Assembly (NCBI GenBank): GCA_038380435.1
Contig: JAWZYU010000034.1
Location: 22,299,404-22,363,403, forward strand
Source: Ryuthela nishihirai
Taxonomy: Eukaryota; Arthropoda; Arachnida; Araneae; Heptathelidae
Length of the DNA: 64,000 bases
Direction of reading: 5' to 3'
Shown: piece after piece, positions 1 to 11,450 of the stretch
Numbering within the stretch: position 1 is the stretch's first letter
Layout: each line of letters starts with the position of its first letter
Notes under the pieces: generated by a model
Told to the model about the DNA's origin: nothing
The model's database searches: none
What the model saw: the letters and a program-made list of their open reading frames with translations, nothing else
Translations under genes and position numbers: made by a program

Positions 1-94
1 TTGCATAGTAATTTTTTACCTCCATTACCCTTATCAGCATTCTCAAAGAGACAGGTATGCCCCCAGAACCAGCCCTGATCTAACATATTGTTAA

Positions 95-290
95 ATGCCC
101 TGTTATCCTGTTTACCTCGTATTCTACATTATCTGTGTCTGGAACACAACTCCTGAGATAATTAAAATAAGACCTTTGCTCAAAAGTATAGCCATTCGAA
201 AATACTGTTACATCATGCATCTCACTAATTTACATCTCTTTAGTAAACCTATCTTATTACCAGTCTCATTAATAGCTTTAATGAAAGAGA
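95..290 (-). mobile_element. Diverged RTE-like LINE fragment
   Basis: About 190 bp alignable by eye with 5480-5660 of the older LINE copy: CATTATCTGT, CCTGAGATAATTAAA, TGCTCAA, ACCAGTCTCATTAA and AATGAAAGAG occur in the same order and spacing. It codes, in reverse, part of the region after YADD. Too diverged to be functional. The ORF overlapping it on the plus strand is a shadow. Confidence 0.55.
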
Positions 291-732
291 AAAACGAGAA
301 GAAGTGGAAAAAAGTATTAGCACAAGTCAGAAAAAGAATAAAATATAGACAAAATAAAACTAAAAAATTACATTAGCAGACCTTTGAGCAATTTGCTCAT
401 TTAGGATGCCAAATTTAATTATTACAATCAGATGTCTTTAGTGGCAAAAAATATGTCTCGTTATGTCAGAAAAAAATTTATTGTGCAACTTTAAAGTAAT
501 TACCAATATTTGAAGCAGTAATAGTAACATTTTCATTTTCAATTTATAAACACTCTGTGAGTGTTCATTTCTAATTTCAATGGGCAAAGAATTAAATATT
601 CTAGGAGCTAAAAGTAAAAACTGCTTATGAGTTATTTCGTTCTTTAGGAATTACAAATGAAAGATCAGATCGATGTGTAGCTACTTTATATTTAACCCTT
701 AAAAGTGTTGTATTTTAAAAATGAAAACAGCT
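286..732. other. Gap: AT-rich, nothing recognised
   Basis: No coding or structured repeat found in this stretch. Confidence 0.5.
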
Positions 733-933
733 GTTGTAGCGCGCTTGGCTAGTGATCTACGGGACCTGGGTTCGAACCCCGGGTAAGGCATAGCTGTTTG
801 TGTCGTTTTTCTGCTGAGGTCCTGCCATCCTCTCAGACCTTCTACTGTGGCATATAAACTGACAGGCTCCTGTCAGACCTCTGTGGCAAGCAGCTGCTTG
901 AGGGGGTATTTATTTATTTATTTTTTATATATA
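733..933 (+). mobile_element. SINE B, plus; tail interrupted by a Tc1 element
   Basis: tRNA-like head with box B (GGGTTCGAACCCC at 768-780), then the body (TTTTTCTGCTGAGGTCCTGCC, GGCTCCTGTCAGACCTCTGT) and the 3' end GCTGCTTGAGGGGGTATTTA with an ATTT-rich tail. Box A is poorly preserved. The Tc1 element at 934 sits in the tail. Confidence 0.8.
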
Positions 934-1547
934 CACAGTCGTATCAGAATAATATGACCATCCACATCATAGAGTACACATGATAAGGTCGACCACACGA
1001 AGATATAAGTGGCTGGCCAGGACAGATGAGCCATAGTGTGTAACGTGAGCACAATGGGCAGAGGTATTGATTTGACGGACGTTCAAGAAGGAATGATCAT
1101 CGGCTACTGCGTCGAGGGTGGAAGCATCTCTGAAACAATAGACTACGTGGGCTGTTCGTGAGGAGCTGTAGTAAGGGTGTACTAAGAATGGACCACTGGC
1201 ACACTGAGTACCTCCAGACGTCATAACTGTGGTCTGTCTACCAACAAGACAATGCGCCATGTCACTAAGGTGATGCACGACTGGTTCCAGGAACACAACA
1301 GCGATGTCTCCATTCTCCCATGTCCAGCAAAAATGCCCGACCTCAATCCCATAGAGCACTTGTGGGACCATTGGGATCGACAGGTTCAGCATGTGGACCC
1401 ACAACCACGTCATCTCTGGAACCTCCATGCTCTGCTGGAGTCCGAATGGGCACGTGTGCCTCTGGCAACCTTCCAGGGCCTCATTGTGTCCAAGGGTGGT
1501 TATTCCCATTATTAGGTAGGTGGTCATATTATTCTGATACAACTATG
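934..1547 (+). mobile_element. Internally deleted Tc1-like transposon (614 bp)
   Basis: Terminal inverted repeats of about 28 bp: CACAGTCGTATCAGAATAAT at the left and the complement of CATAGTTGTATCAGAATAAT at the right, each flanked by TA (932-933 and 1548-1549). The interior keeps both ends of a transposase: an N-terminal helix-turn-helix region (MGRGIDLTDVQEGMI, ATG at 1051) and the C-terminal catalytic-Glu motif MPDLNPIEHLWD (about 1333-1370). The middle, with both catalytic Asp residues, is missing. It could move only if a transposase is supplied in trans. Confidence 0.85.
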
Positions 1548-1549
1548 TA

Positions 1550-2420
1550 CATTTTTCACAATATACCAAAGGAATGTAGATCGACGAATTGTATTATTAG
1601 TACTCGTAGATTACGTTAATCACAAAATATTTTAATTTTTATATTTTCTATTATACCTATAGTAGCAATAACATTATCTTTAGTTATTACAGTAATGAGA
1701 ATAGTAACACATAGTTTAGGAAGTTATAAACCACTTCAGCAAATGTGAATCGACGGAATTAGGCTGACAAATATCGGAACGCGATAGGACACAATTTACG
1801 TTTGCTTTACATATGCTCAACAGTAGAGCAATACTATCAATACATATGAAATATTTATAATTTGGAATGAGAAAGTCGAACATAGGAGAATTCAACCTCG
1901 TTTTTTTAAAAAATAATTTAAATAATTACACTTACCTTCGACGACTGCTCGTGAGTAGGTGACATTGCTGATGATAGTGGCAATGACACTAGCGGCCTCT
2001 AGTGGTTAGTAGGAAGAGAATGTGAAATATACAAAGCAATGGTAAAAGTGCTTTCAAGGAAAGAAATTTCTGCTCATTGAATTCTGTGAATTGAATATAA
2101 AAGATGTAACTGTCGCTGTTAGATACGATTACCAATGTAGTAGTGAGGAAGAGAGATTCTTCATACACTCCTTGCTTGACTAGCCTGGCAAATTGGTGCT
2201 TCTGTTAACTATGTAACAGACAAATTCGAAGAATATTATATAAATATAAAATTTATGGTAGAATAAGCATTAAAGTTATGAAAATACTTTTACTTTTATG
2301 TCAAAACATATGAATATATTTAATTTACAATTCTTATTTTTTTTAATGAGAATTTTAAGGGAACCATTTCTTCCATGGATCCTTTGCCACTGCCCGTGAC
2401 ACTTGGCTGGCTAATTCTAC
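1550..2420. other. Gap: AT-rich sequence
   Basis: No gene seen. The part 1620-1700 has a mitochondrial-like base look, but no mitochondrial gene could be aligned by eye. Confidence 0.4.
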
Positions 2421-2441
2421 TAGTGCAACCAATAATTGAAT

Positions 2442-2636
2442 TCTACTAAATAATAAAAAAAATAAATACCCCCTCAAGCAGCTGCTTGCCACAGAGGTCT
2501 GACAGGAGCCTGTCAGTTTATATGCCACAGTAGGAGATCTGAGAGGATGGCAGGACCTCAGCAGAAAAACGACACACACATCCATGCCTAATTCCGGGGC
2601 TCGAACCCAGGTCCCTTAGATCAGTAGCCAAGCGTG
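2442..2636 (-). mobile_element. SINE B, minus
   Basis: AATAAATACCCCCTCAAGCA through to GGCTCGAACCCAGGTCCCTT. The tRNA head is cut short at the right end. It is flanked by a perfect 21-bp target duplication (2421-2441 and 2637-2657), unusually long but clear. Confidence 0.88.
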
Positions 2637-2657
2637 TAGTGCAACCAATAATTGAAT

Positions 2658-3489
2658 ATCTTGTTACTTAGCTGTCGTAGTGGGCTATGACATAAACGAA
2701 TCCATGCTAGTAGAGGAGATTAATTAGTCCTTTAATTATATTCACTATTACTAGGCGAAACCACAGGTTGTTAGGCCAGACTTGCTGCACCAAGTGACGT
2801 GTAGAAAGATGACCAACAAATAAAGCACGAGAGCAGTGGATGGATGCACACAGTTTATTTACATTCACACGTATGTTTACATATGGGAATGTGCTCGAAT
2901 CCGTGGGCCTTCGCTGCGCTGAAGATAAGAATGATTTGGCTTCCTAGATATTCTTTTGAACTTCCTCCAATCAACCCAAATTTAATCTGAATGCTGCTTT
3001 GCTACTGCAGGCATTCATACAATGAGGTGGAAATCTGCGCTTTACAGAAATCTCTTTACCGACCTCAAACTCACCAAGAGGATATTTAAACCTTGCCTAC
3101 TACTTGGTTCACATAGATCCGTACCATGTTCACACAGAACTGAACTCTCTCTCCTCAAGGGTTTTGTTTTTGAGAAAGAGCAGCGTCCCTTGACGTGCTT
3201 AAAAAACGTCCTTCCTGTTTGTCAACCGGCACTCAGTCTGCCTTCATTGATTTTAGGCGCTTTTCTTCATCACTCTACTAGAGCCTCAGACTAATGACGG
3301 CATGGGAAATAAAAAGTGCTTTCACCGCTGTGAGCACGTGGAGTAACTCAGACCTGAATAACAGATTCACTTGAGTCACATTCCCATCTCAGCACTTCCG
3401 AAAATACACTTAACACAGATATATATACAACAACAAAAATACAATAATAAATAAGTTAGAGGGACATGACATTAGGGAAAATCTTCATT
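2658..3489. other. Gap: unassigned, possibly old repeat
   Basis: Moderate GC for the window, open frame of 90 codons at 3022 without recognisable domain. Nothing further supported. Confidence 0.4.
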
Positions 3490-3775
3490 TCACTCTGCTA
3501 GGCTCAATAGGCCTAAACTTTCCTTGCAAGAGGTATCTGAACCGAACTTGAACTGGGTTGCCAATCTATAATATTAACATTATCTATTACAGCGATGACA
3601 CAATTGCGCATGTGCAGAAATACAATGGTGACAACTTCATGAGGTGAGTCACAATTTTGTAACGACCTGTGACACTTCCTTTGCTCATTCTACCAGTGCA
3701 ACCAATAATCGAAGATAGTCTCAATAGGCCTAAACTTTTCTTGTAAGAGTGTCTGAACCTGAGTTGGGTTGCTCT
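3490..3775. repeat. Two diverged copies of an unclassified repeat
   Basis: CTCAATAGGCCTAAACTTTC, a TTG-AAGAG block, TCTGAACC and TTGGGTTGC-like blocks occur at about 3504-3564 and again at 3719-3771. The stretch 3660-3715 also resembles 2390-2445 (GTGACACTT, ATTCTAC-AGTGCAACCAATAAT). Family unknown. Confidence 0.45.
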
Positions 3776-4912
3776 GGTTTGATATCAGCCGTTTTGGTAA
3801 TATTTTTTTTTTTCATAATATTTTTTACCATATCACGTTTACATAATTACTACAAAATAAATTAATATATGTAATAATATATATAACAAATTAATTTCAT
3901 ATATTAAATATAATTAAAATAGACAACCGCTCAAATGATAATGTACTCCAAATAATTCAGTTTAAAATATTGTAATGAAAGCAAAGCGTGCAACAATGAA
4001 GCCGGGATTGTGGTATTACGAGGAGCTCGAGATATAACATGGAGAATTTGATTTATGTCACACACTCTTTCGAACGAGGAGTTAACTTTAAAAAAGAGAG
4101 AGAATTCCAGCAGTCATTTTAAACTTGTTATTTTCAGAAGAATTTGTCTGAAGCAGGAATATTTAACTTTAGTATTTTTTTGTGCACGTTTGTCTAAGAA
4201 GAAATATTTTATTTGGAGAGTGCGTGGGAGTATTAAAATAGTTTATTGATTTAGTTCTCATTAGTAAACTGGTAAGAGAAAGGTAAACTAAAAATAAAAA
4301 GCAATGTACTTGTTTCTCTGAATATACTTTTTGTGCTCGGATTTGGTAAAAAGATCAGTTTTAAAACGTGCTTGGTTAATCAAATAGTCTGGAAATTGTG
4401 ATTCACAGGATCACTTCATATTGTGATAGATAACATATCGGTCTTTTGCGTCAATAGTAAGAAATTGTTTGTGATTGATGCAGTTTTCATTGCATTTGTT
4501 ATTAAATCAGTTCACTTAGAGTGTGCTTATTGAATTTGAAATTCTAGCTCAGTAACCACTGAAAATTTGTAATTGGAATGGGGTCAAATAAAAAATAATT
4601 AACCTACATATTAGACATATTTTTTCATGATTTTTTTAAATAGCACTAGAATGGAGAGGATTCCAATATACAAGTAATTATACAGAGGAGAAAGCACAAG
4701 AGTGCTTATTTTTTTTTTTCAAAATTATTTGCTAAATAATTATTTCGAGAATAGCTAAAAAGAAAGAATATATGCATTATGGAGTATCTTTAGGGTCTGA
4801 TTCTGTTCAATTTAATACTAGGCATCTCCCAAATTTTTTTCTAGACCTGGGCTTTGACTGTGCTGGACAAAGTACACCACCAAAAAAATTTAGTCACCAG
4901 CTGCCACTGCTA
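3776..4912. other. Gap: AT-rich, nothing recognised
   Basis: Poly-T and poly-A runs and AT-rich simple sequence; the open frame at 4055 has no domain. Confidence 0.5.
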
Positions 4913-6290
4913 TTATCATCATCATCATCCTCAAGCAGCCATGGGCTACGGAGGTCCAACAAGACCATGCAATTTAGTTCTCCAAGCCTATCTGTCCTGA
5001 GCTATATCTGCTGCATTTCTCCACTGCACACCAATTCTAACAAGGTTCTGTTTGACATTATCTGCCCACTGCATCCAAGGTCTCCCCCTCTTTCTAAGGC
5101 CTTTAGGCACACTGTTCATAACCCTATTCGCTAATCTATAATTATATATACGGGCAACATGGCAAACCACGGAGTCTCTCTCTGTACATTGTGTTATTTG
5201 AAGGAGGTTGCCGACTCCTTTGCCTAACCTCATCATTACTTACAAAGTTAAACCACCTAGTGCTGGAGATACTGTGTAAGCATCTAGAATCAAAGGCATC
5301 TAGTTTCCTGTTATCTTCTTTAGATAGCGTCCAAGTTTCACTACCATAACTAACTCTAGAAAGAGCCAAACTATTATACAGTCTAATTTTAGTCTATGGG
5401 TTATATGCTTATTTCTCCACACTCTCCATAGATTCTTAAAAGTCCCGGCAGCAATCCTATTCGTCTGTTAATCTCATGCCGCACATCACCATTATCTGTT
5501 ACATAGCTCCCAAGATAATTAAACTGTGACACCTGCTCAAGACTGCAACCATTCAGATTAACTGAATCACAGCCTGCCTGACCAATTTTCATCGCTTTAG
5601 TTTTTTCTCTGTTTATAACCAAACCTACTCTACTACCAGTTTCATCAACAGCTCAAATGAAAGAGTTCATCTCATCAACATCATTTGCCAAAAGGACTAA
5701 ATCATCAGCATAATCTAAATCAGAAATTTTCGTATCTCCAGTCCATTTAAGGCCAAAATTGTCCCTTGCAATGAATTTCGCATAGTATAATCTCTAACCA
5801 AACTAAAGAGAAAAGGAGACAAAATGCACCCTTATCGAACACCAGATGTAATGCTAAACCAATTGCTACAAGCCTTACCAACTCTCACACTCGACTCAGT
5901 GTTATTATAGAGAGCTTTCATTATGTTAACTAACTTGTCTGGTATACCATATGATCACACAATCAACCACAAATTTTGACGATCAACAGAGTCGAAAGCC
6001 TTTTTGAAATCAACAAAGCTAGCAACCAAAGGTTTCTGAAACTCTAAACATTTCTCAAGAATCTTCCTGAGTGAAAATATCTGATCCACACAATCCCCTA
6101 CTACTTCTGAATCCACATTGTTCATCACGCAATTGACTGTTAACCAGATTTAAATTCTATTAAGCACAATAATGCAAAGAACTTTCCCTGCAACAGAAAG
6201 TAGGCTAATACCACTATAGTTATCGCAAGAACTGCGATCAACTTTTTTAAAAATAAAGATAATAATAACTCTGGTAAAATCCTTAGGCAT
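4913..6290 (-). mobile_element. Older RTE-like LINE copy, 3' part (antisense)
   Basis: This is the reverse complement of the reverse transcriptase half of the 6291-9835 element, beginning at its 3' end with a (ATC)n run at 4916 and CAAGCAGCCATGGGCTACGG. It carries many substitutions and small indels. YADD, FVDFKKAFDS and GSYVTDNG equivalents can be read on the minus strand in broken frames. The copy is interrupted at 6290 by the younger element and resumes at 9836. It carries the same TAA (5832-5834, complement) in the GVRQGC motif as the younger copy. Confidence 0.85.
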
Positions 6291-6690
6291 AATTATAATA
6301 ATGCTTAATTTATTTTATGATAAAGGAAATAAATATTCAGCGGAAAAAAATTTCGCCGACATACGGGATTTGAACCCGCGAAAATTTTTTCCGCTGAATA
6401 TTTATTGATTTATCAACGCCAAATGAGCAACAGGTAACACTATAGTGTGGCCTACTGATCGGGACAATTATGGCTGCTTTTCTTTTTTTTCTACCCTGCT
6501 GAGGAGTGGTCAACCACACAGGGTCCTGGTGCTGACCATATAAACCCTGGACTGGACAGATATATGGCTCTGAGCTTGATTATGGATCCTGATTTTGCTG
6601 CACTGGTGGGCTTCTGTGGAGGAAAAATCTTCCGCTGTGTTTTCTGTTTGTTTGTGGGTTGACAGCCCCAAGTGAATAGATCCACAGGAT

Positions 6691-8099
6691 ATGTTTATCA
6701 GCTGGTGGATAATCCTGAGCAGAAGTCATCGCAGGCACCTGAACTCTTTGCTTCTATTGGCATCGTCAAATTCTACATTGGAGGAAGTCTTTCAGTGTAG
6801 ATGGCTTCAGCCTGTAGTGGTGGGGGAACGGGTCTTTGCCCCATGTCTGCGATTAGGGGGCTGTTTGATATTGTCGGCATTCCCTCTCTCAATAAACAGT
6901 TTCTTTAAACATCCCACTAACCATTTTCTCTCCATAGGTAGTTGGAATGTGAGGACTCTGCACAGAGCTTTTTCTCTTGATGTCCTCACACAAGAATTCC
7001 ACCATTATAATTTAGATATTCTTGGCTTGCAAGAGACCAGATGGACAGATAAAGGTCAGATTCTTAAAAATAATCTTAAATTTCTCTTTTCAGGGAGGGA
7101 CGACAATAAGCATCACCAAGGCGTGGGTCTGCTTCTCAGCAGACACGCTAGCGATGCTCTTCTAGGATATGAGTGCATTAATGAAAGGTTTCTTACAGCA
7201 AAATTTCAGACAAGCGTTAAAGACCTGAATGTTATTTGCTGTTATGCCCCAACTGAGGATGCCGATGAGAATGAGAAGGATAGGTTTTATGAACAACTTC
7301 AGGATATTTTGAATTCTGTCAAGAAAGGAGATATTACCCTTGTTCTTGGTGACTTCAATGCCAAAGTTGGTACTGACTCTGACCTTTGGGGAGGAGTAAT
7401 AGGCCCTTTTGGTATTGGTAGCTGCAGTGGGCAACTTCTCCTACAAGTAAGTAAACTCAATGAATTCAGAATAACTAACACTTATTACAAACACGCAACA
7501 TACATAAGTACACATGGGTTTAACCTGATGGGTTGCATAAGAATATGATTGATTACATATTAATTAATAGCAAATGGGCTAGTTCTGTTAGGAATACCAG
7601 GGCATATAGGGGAGCTGAAATTGGATCTGACCATTACCTTTTTAAAAGTGTCTTGCAACTTAAACTTAAAAAGTGTTGTGTTAGGGTTAAAAATTTTGCT
7701 TTTAATACTGAAGCTCTGAAAGATCCAGTTATAGCCAAAGCTTACCATGATAGGTTACTTAGTCATTATGACAGTCATGGTTTGCTTACTACTGAAGTTG
7801 AGGAAGAATGGGATCGTTTTAAACAGGCTTTTTTGGACACTAACAGTACTCTTTTAGGAAAAAAGGAGCAGAAGAAACAGAATTATCTGAGTGATAAGGC
7901 ACTTGAGCTTATTTCAGAAAGAAAGAACTGCAGGAATGTCCTTAATCAATACCCTACTAGTCCTAATAGAAAGCATTACAGAGAACTTAATAAACGTGTA
8001 AAAGATCAGTTAGCTGCTGATAAGAATCTTTGGCTTGAAGGCTTAGCTGACAAAGCCGAGGAAGCAGTTAGACAGCAGAGAGCTGTACCAGATAGTTAA
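6691..8099 (+). pseudogene. LINE endonuclease domain and linker (frameshifted)
   Basis: Endonuclease motifs in order: SWNVRTL (about 6940), LQETRW (about 7027), YAPTED, LGDFNAKVG (about 7348), then NMIDYIL and GSDH (about 7625). These are the metal-binding and catalytic Asn, Glu, Tyr, Asp/Asn and His positions of the exonuclease-endonuclease-phosphatase fold used to nick target DNA. A frameshift near 7540 separates LGDFNAKVG from the SDH block. A second, near 8080, moves the frame from the first linker into the RT part: after QQRAV the read goes to a stop, while the next frame continues YQIVNVLCG. The true start codon is uncertain; 6691 is only the first ATG in the endonuclease frame. Confidence 0.8.
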
Positions 8100-9796
8100 T
8101 GTTTTGTGTGGTAGAAAACGGACAGGTATACAGGGATTGAAGGATAAACAAGGTAAGGTTATAGAAAGTGACTATTCTCTCATGGCTAGGTGGGCTGAGC
8201 ATTTCAGTGATATTCTAAATAATGCGGTTAGTTCTATTCCCATTGTTTGCAATGACGATAGATGCATTGGTGGCTTTAATGTTGGCCCTATAACACAATC
8301 TGAAGTTATTTTGGCTGTTTCTAAACTTAAACTTCATAAATCCCCAGGGGTAGATGAAATTACTACAGAAATGCTTAGAGCTGGGAATGATTCGGTTACC
8401 ACTTGGATGACTGAAATTCTGAATATCTTTTATGATAAAGGCATGGTTCCTCAGGATTTTACCAGAGCTATTGTTATCCCTATTTTCAAAAAAGGTGATC
8501 GCAGTTCTTGTGATAACTGTAGGGGTATCAGCCTACTCTCTGTTCCAGGTAAAGTTCTTTCCATGATTGTGCTTAATAGAATTAAGAATCTGGTTGACAG
8601 TCCATTGCGTGATGAGCAATGTGGATTCAAAAGTGGTAGGGGATGTGTAGATCAGATATTTTCACTTAGGCAGATTCTTGAGAAATGTTTAGAGTTTCAG
8701 AAATCTTTGGTTGCTAGCTTTGTTGATTTCAAAAAGGCTTTCGACTCTGTTGATCGTCATAATTTGTGGTTGATTGTGAAATCATATGGTATACCAGACA
8801 AGTTAGTTAACATAATGAAAGCTCTCTATAATAACATTGAGTCGTGTGTGATAGTTGGTAAGGCTTGTAGCAATTGGTTTAGCATTACTTCTGGTGTTCG
8901 ATAAGGGTGCATTTTGTCTCCTTTTCTCTTTAGTTTGGTTATTGATTACGTTATGCGAAATTCACTGCAAGGGAAAAGATGTTGACCTTCAATGGTCTGA
9001 AGATCTGAAAATCTCTGATTTAGATTATGCTGATGATTTAGCCCTTTTGGCAAATGATGTTGATGAGATGAACTCTTTCATTCGAGCTGTTGATGAGACT
9101 GGTAGTAGAGTAGGTTTGGTTATAAACAGAGAGAAAACTAAAGTGATGAAAATTGGTCAGGCAGGCTGTGATTCAGTTAATCTGAATGGTTGCAGTCTTG
9201 AGCAGGTGTCACAGTTTAATTATCTTGGGAGCTATGTAACAGATAATGGTGATGTGCGGCATGAGATTAACAGACGAATAGGGATTACTGCCGGGACTTT
9301 TAGGAATCTATGGAGAGTGTGGAGAAATAGGCGTATACACCTAAAGACTAAAATTAGGCTGTATAATAGTTTGGTTCTTTCTAGGGTTAGTTATGGTAGT
9401 GAAACTTGGACACTTTGTAAACAAGATAACAGGAAACTAGATGCTTTTGATTCCAGATGCTTACGCAGTATCTTGGCCATTAGGTGGTTCAACTTTGTAA
9501 CTAATGATGAGGTTAGGCAAAGGAGTTTGCAACCTCCTTTAAGCAGCATATTGTGCAGAGAGAGACTCCGTTGGTTTGGCCATGTTGCCCGTATGAATAA
9601 TTATAGATTAGCGAATAGGGTTATGAACAGTGTGCCTAAAGGCCTCAGAAAGAAGGGGAGACCTAGGATGCGGTGGGCAGACAATGTCAAACAGGACCTT
9701 GTTAGAATTGGTGTGCAGTGGCCAGATGCAGTAGATGTAGCTCAGGATAGACTTGCTTGGAGAACTAAATTGCATGGTCTGGTTGGACCTCCGTAG
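8100..9796 (+). pseudogene. LINE reverse transcriptase and C-terminal domain (broken by a stop and a frameshift)
   Basis: RT blocks visible: GVDEITTEML, IPIFKKGDRSSCDNCRGISL, DEQCGFKSGRGCVDQI, FVDFKKAFDSVD (first catalytic Asp, about 8723), then GVR-stop-GC where the family has GVRQGC (TAA at 8902-8904), and YADD (9024-9035), the catalytic Asp pair. A frameshift lies near 8960, between LQG and the YADD block. The C-terminal part (YLGSYVTDNG, SRVSYGSETW, RERLRWFGHVARM) matches the usual tail of RTE-type proteins seen in many animals. The role would be target-primed reverse transcription. Inactive as it stands. Confidence 0.82.
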
Positions 9797-9835
9797 CCCA
9801 TGGCTGCTTGAGGATGATGATGATGATAATGATAA

Positions 9836-9998
9836 AGGCATCATACCATATCATCAAAGTTGTTCAAAATCTCAGTCATATTTGTGGTAACCGAAACATT
9901 CCCAGCTCTAAACATTTCCATAGTAAATTCATCTACCCCTGGAGATTTATATAGTTTAAGTTTAGAAACAGCTAAAATAACTTCAGTCTGTGTTATAC
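9836..9998 (-). mobile_element. Older RTE-like LINE copy, continuation after the insertion
   Basis: Reverse complement of the RT segment around plus-strand 8285-8440 of the younger copy, including the complement of AAATCCCCAGGGGTAGATGA. It picks up where 6290 leaves off. The old copy ends near 9998 and so was 5'-truncated at its own insertion. Confidence 0.8.
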
Positions 9999-10049
9999 AC
10001 AGGGACATAGCGAAGGACTATGGTTGGGGATGGGGGAGAAATCGAAAAT

Positions 10050-11110
10050 TTTCCAACTCTCTTGTATTTTGTCATTTGACTTACAATTTTGCCTACTAGC
10101 CATAATTACACAGAAATTATCCCGATATTTGCATCTCTTATCTGAATCAGTGTTAATTTTCCCTTGATTTGGCCAACTCTCCTTAATTTCACAAACCCAA
10201 TCGCAACTTTACATCTCTCCTAAATTTGCCAAGTCACTTAAAAATTATCAAACTCCCCAATACTTTGCCATGTTTTCTCAAATTTTGTCAACTCTCCATA
10301 ATTTCACAAACAATCCCAGTTATCACACCTCGCCTATATTTCATCAAGCGGATTGGAATTTCGCCAACTCGCCTAGATTTTGCCAACTCGCCATAATTTT
10401 ACAGAAAATATCGCAATTTTTACATCTTCCCTGAATTTGCCAAGTCATTTCGAATTTTATCAACTCTCCTTAATTGCACAAGAAAGACACAACTCCCTGT
10501 ATTTTACCAAGTGGTTTCGAATTTTGCCAACTGCCCTACATTTTGTTAAGTTTCCTCGATTTGTCCAACACCACCTAATTTCACAAAATAAATCCCAATT
10601 TTCACAAATCGCCTATATTTTACTAAGTGGATTCGAATTTTGCGAAGTGTTCTCGATTTTACCAATTATCCTTAATTTCACAAAACAATCCCAATTTTCA
10701 CAACTCGCCCGTATTTTACCAAGTGGATTAGAATTTTGTCAACTGCCCTAGATTTTGCCAAGTTTCTTCGATTTTGCCGTCTCGCCACAATTGTACAGAA
10801 ATAAAAATCCTAATTTTTACATCTCACCTGATTTTTACAAAGTCACTCTGAATTTTGCCAGCTCCTCCAAGATTTGCCAACTCTCCTAAATATTGCGAAG
10901 TTGCCTCGATTTTGCCAACACGCCATGATTTTACAGAAAAGAGATTGCAATTTTTACATCTCGTCTGAATTTTGTCAACTCTCTACGATTTTGCCAAGTC
11001 ACTCCGAATTTTGCCAACTGTCCCTAGATTTTGCCAACTTGCCATGATTTTACAGAAAAAAATAAAAAATTTTACCTCACCTGAATTTTGCCAACTCACA
11101 ATTCAAATTC
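10050..11110. repeat. Degenerate AT-rich tandem repeat
   Basis: Short modules recur in loose order: GATTTTGCCAAGT, GAATTTTGCCAACT, AATTTCACAAAA, CCCAATTTTCACAACTCGCC, CATAATTTTACAGAAA. A longer super-module (TTTACAGAAA, then ATTTTTACATCT, then AAGTCA, then GAATTTTGCC) recurs near 10390, 10785 and 10925. No coding potential is supported; open frames here merely reflect the repeat. Confidence 0.7.
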
Positions 11111-11124
11111 AATTCCTCCAACAC

Positions 11125-11450
11125 ACCTTCCCTGAGCCCTTAGAGTCGTTGTAACCTTGCCAATTAGCCCATTGTGTGCAAATAAAAGTGCCCCTCAGAG
11201 GTTAAACAACTCAACGTATTAAGTTCATCTAGTGTGTTTTTTAACGTGCACAATTTCCTGCACACGGTGTCAGAGTTCAATGTCTCATCTGATGGGCAGT
11301 GGCCTTTTTAAAATCATCGGTTTTTCCTCTCTCTCACTGATATAACTGGGCGGGAGTTGGCGGAGGTTGAATCTCTACACTGGCCAGTTGGGACTGGAAT
11401 CTAATGATCAGATCACATGCCCGGTGCGCTGCCCACTGAGCCAACCCCGT
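11125..11450. mobile_element. Decayed SINE A pieces in opposite orientations
   Basis: 11125-11215 resembles the plus-strand 3' module (CCATTGTGTGCAAA, CTCAGAGGTTAAACAAC). 11230-11450 resembles the minus-strand body and tRNA head (TTAACGTGCACA, CTCATCTGATGGGCAG, CAGTTGGGACTGGAAT, CACTGAGCCAACCCCG). The head-to-tail-reversed arrangement suggests two insertions or an inversion. Confidence 0.55.

Larger units (their letters stand above)
6291..9835 (+). mobile_element. RTE-like non-LTR retrotransposon, near full length, inserted into an older copy
   Basis: The element encodes an apurinic-like endonuclease followed by a reverse transcriptase and ends in a (GATGAT)n tail, typical of RTE-clade LINEs. 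Its length of 3,545 bp is close to the usual 3.3 kb. Flanking AGGCAT (6285-6290 and 9836-9841) is the likely target duplication. The sequence on both sides is one older antisense copy of the same family, which fixes the boundaries. Translation is broken at several points (see the two coding parts), so this copy is not autonomous. The 5' untranslated part holds a strong hairpin at 6328-6406. Confidence 0.85.

Noticed and set aside
1550..1830. Nuclear copy of mitochondrial DNA
   Set aside because: Base composition is suggestive but I could not align any mitochondrial gene.
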